Shown here: positions 10,947 through 11,333 of the stretch, piece after piece
Layout of the letters: each line of letters opens with the position of its first letter
Position numbering within the stretch: position 1 is the stretch's first letter
Assembly: GCA_018826025.1 (NCBI GenBank)
Contig: JAHKAK010000072.1
Location: 1-11,333 of the forward strand
Direction of reading: 5' to 3'
Origin: Patescibacteria group bacterium
GTDB taxonomy: Bacteria > Patescibacteriota > Minisyncoccia > Portnoybacterales > GWB1-42-6
DNA: 11,333 nt
Position numbers and translations under genes: made by a program
The notes under the pieces: model-generated
The model's input: only the letters and a program-made list of their open reading frames with translations
Told to the model about the DNA's origin: nothing
Database searches by the model: none

Positions 10947-11333
10947 TCATATCTCGTCTCTTAAGAAATATCCTACACCATGTAAAATTTTGCTTATAAA
11001 TGCGCGGAGTGGTCCTCTGGTATACCACTGGTGTGAATTTGGATCGTAAGGAACAAAAACCTGAATTCTGCTGGCTTGAATGTTTCTTTTTTTTAAAACT
11101 AATTTGCAGCCTTTCCAGTGAGTTTGATGGCACATAATGCCGATGTCGGCTTGCGCTGTATCAATTCCTTTATTTTTAGCCCATTTGGCAAAGGCTGTAG
11201 CGACCTCATAAGTATTGATATACTTCCCAGGTTCACCAATAACATACTCTAGAATCACCCCGTGTGTTTCTAAGGCTTGCCCAATTTCAAATTGGGCTAT
11301 GACGTAATCGAAATTATTTTTAATCTTGATAAT
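10947..11333 (-). CDS. C-terminal part of a possible YdcF/DUF218-like protein
   Basis: A minus-strand frame open from the window edge to TGA at 10949-10947, at least 128 residues. A GTG at 11258 could start it, but the frame continues upstream with plausible protein (DYVIAQFEIGQALETHG), so the start probably lies beyond the window. The order resembles the YdcF/DUF218 fold: a GEPGKYINTYEVATAF segment (compare the S-x-N-T-x-E-N helix), a central strand and helix IMCHQTHWKGCKLVLKKRN (compare the T-x-x-x-H-x-x-R motif), and a final amphipathic WYTRGPLRAFISKI. Key residues are only partly matched and the H-x-x-R arginine is Lys, so function is uncertain. It ends 155 bases before the glycosyltransferase on the same strand; the two could share a transcript. 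The gap 10792-10946 shows no clear gene, promoter or terminator, apart from CCGAAGCTTTAGCGTAGG, which resembles a dispersed repeat. Confidence 0.6.
   Translation of the reverse strand: MIKIKNNFDYVIAQFEIGQALETHGVILEYVIGEPGKYINTYEVATAFAKWAKNKGIDTAQADIGIMCHQTHWKGCKLVLKKRNIQASRIQVFVPYDPNSHQWYTRGPLRAFISKILHGVGYFLRDEI

Noticed and set aside
10906..11133. 75-codon minus-strand frame overlapping the YdcF/DUF218-like gene
   Set aside because: It overlaps in another frame a longer, more protein-like frame that runs to the window edge.

Overview
The window looks like a piece of a Candidate Phyla Radiation (Patescibacteria) chromosome. This is inferred from gene content and style: a RecG and a ComF of CPR type, two-transmembrane proteins of unknown function, a C4 zinc-finger DksA/TraR protein, tRNAs without encoded CCA, weak or absent Shine-Dalgarno sequences on several genes, and many short palindromic dispersed repeats. 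TGA, TAA and TAG all serve as stops, so code 11 fits and the SR1/Gracilibacteria code is not needed. No search was possible, so the lineage is an inference.

Layout. 1-523 (minus): 5' part of a gene for a protein with two tandem helix-turn-helix-like units, leaving the window at position 1. 524-2742: about 2.2 kb with no convincing gene. It holds layered palindromic repeats, three DnaA-box-like sites (a fourth lies at 3045), two short orphan transcription units (promoter directly followed by a terminator) and the first of several AACATTAATA decamers. 2743-2955 (minus): a 70-residue MerR/excisionase-like DNA-binding protein with a good promoter, two decamers just after the start point and a terminator behind it. 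2956-3492: more repeats and decamers. 3493-4359 (plus): comF, with a repeat inserted in frame. 4360-4627: composite repeat. 4628-4870: promoter and two tRNA-Ser genes (GCU, UGA). 4894-5370: small membrane protein. 5430-5768: hairpins, then a tRNA-Arg(GCG) split in its T-loop by a 169-bp segment that has 12-bp inverted ends and carries a complete second tRNA-Arg(GCG). 5881-8070: recG, starting at TTG inside a dispersed repeat and carrying a 105-bp palindromic repeat in frame. 8293-8751: DksA/TraR-type zinc-finger protein with promoter, strong ribosome binding site and terminator. 8829-8954 (minus): possible 41-residue membrane peptide. 9172-10791 (minus): membrane GT2 glycosyltransferase. 10947-11333 (minus): C-terminal part of a protein faintly like the YdcF/DUF218 family.

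The genes do not form one pathway. comF (DNA uptake) and recG (fork remodelling and recombination) both concern DNA processing, the zinc-finger protein probably acts on transcription, and the glycosyltransferase on the cell envelope. What unites the window is repeat invasion: small palindromic elements fill the intergenic space, nest in one another, and occur in frame inside comF and recG and next to the recG start. The best candidates for something undescribed are the split tRNA-Arg and the zone of decamers, DnaA boxes and a small DNA-binding protein.
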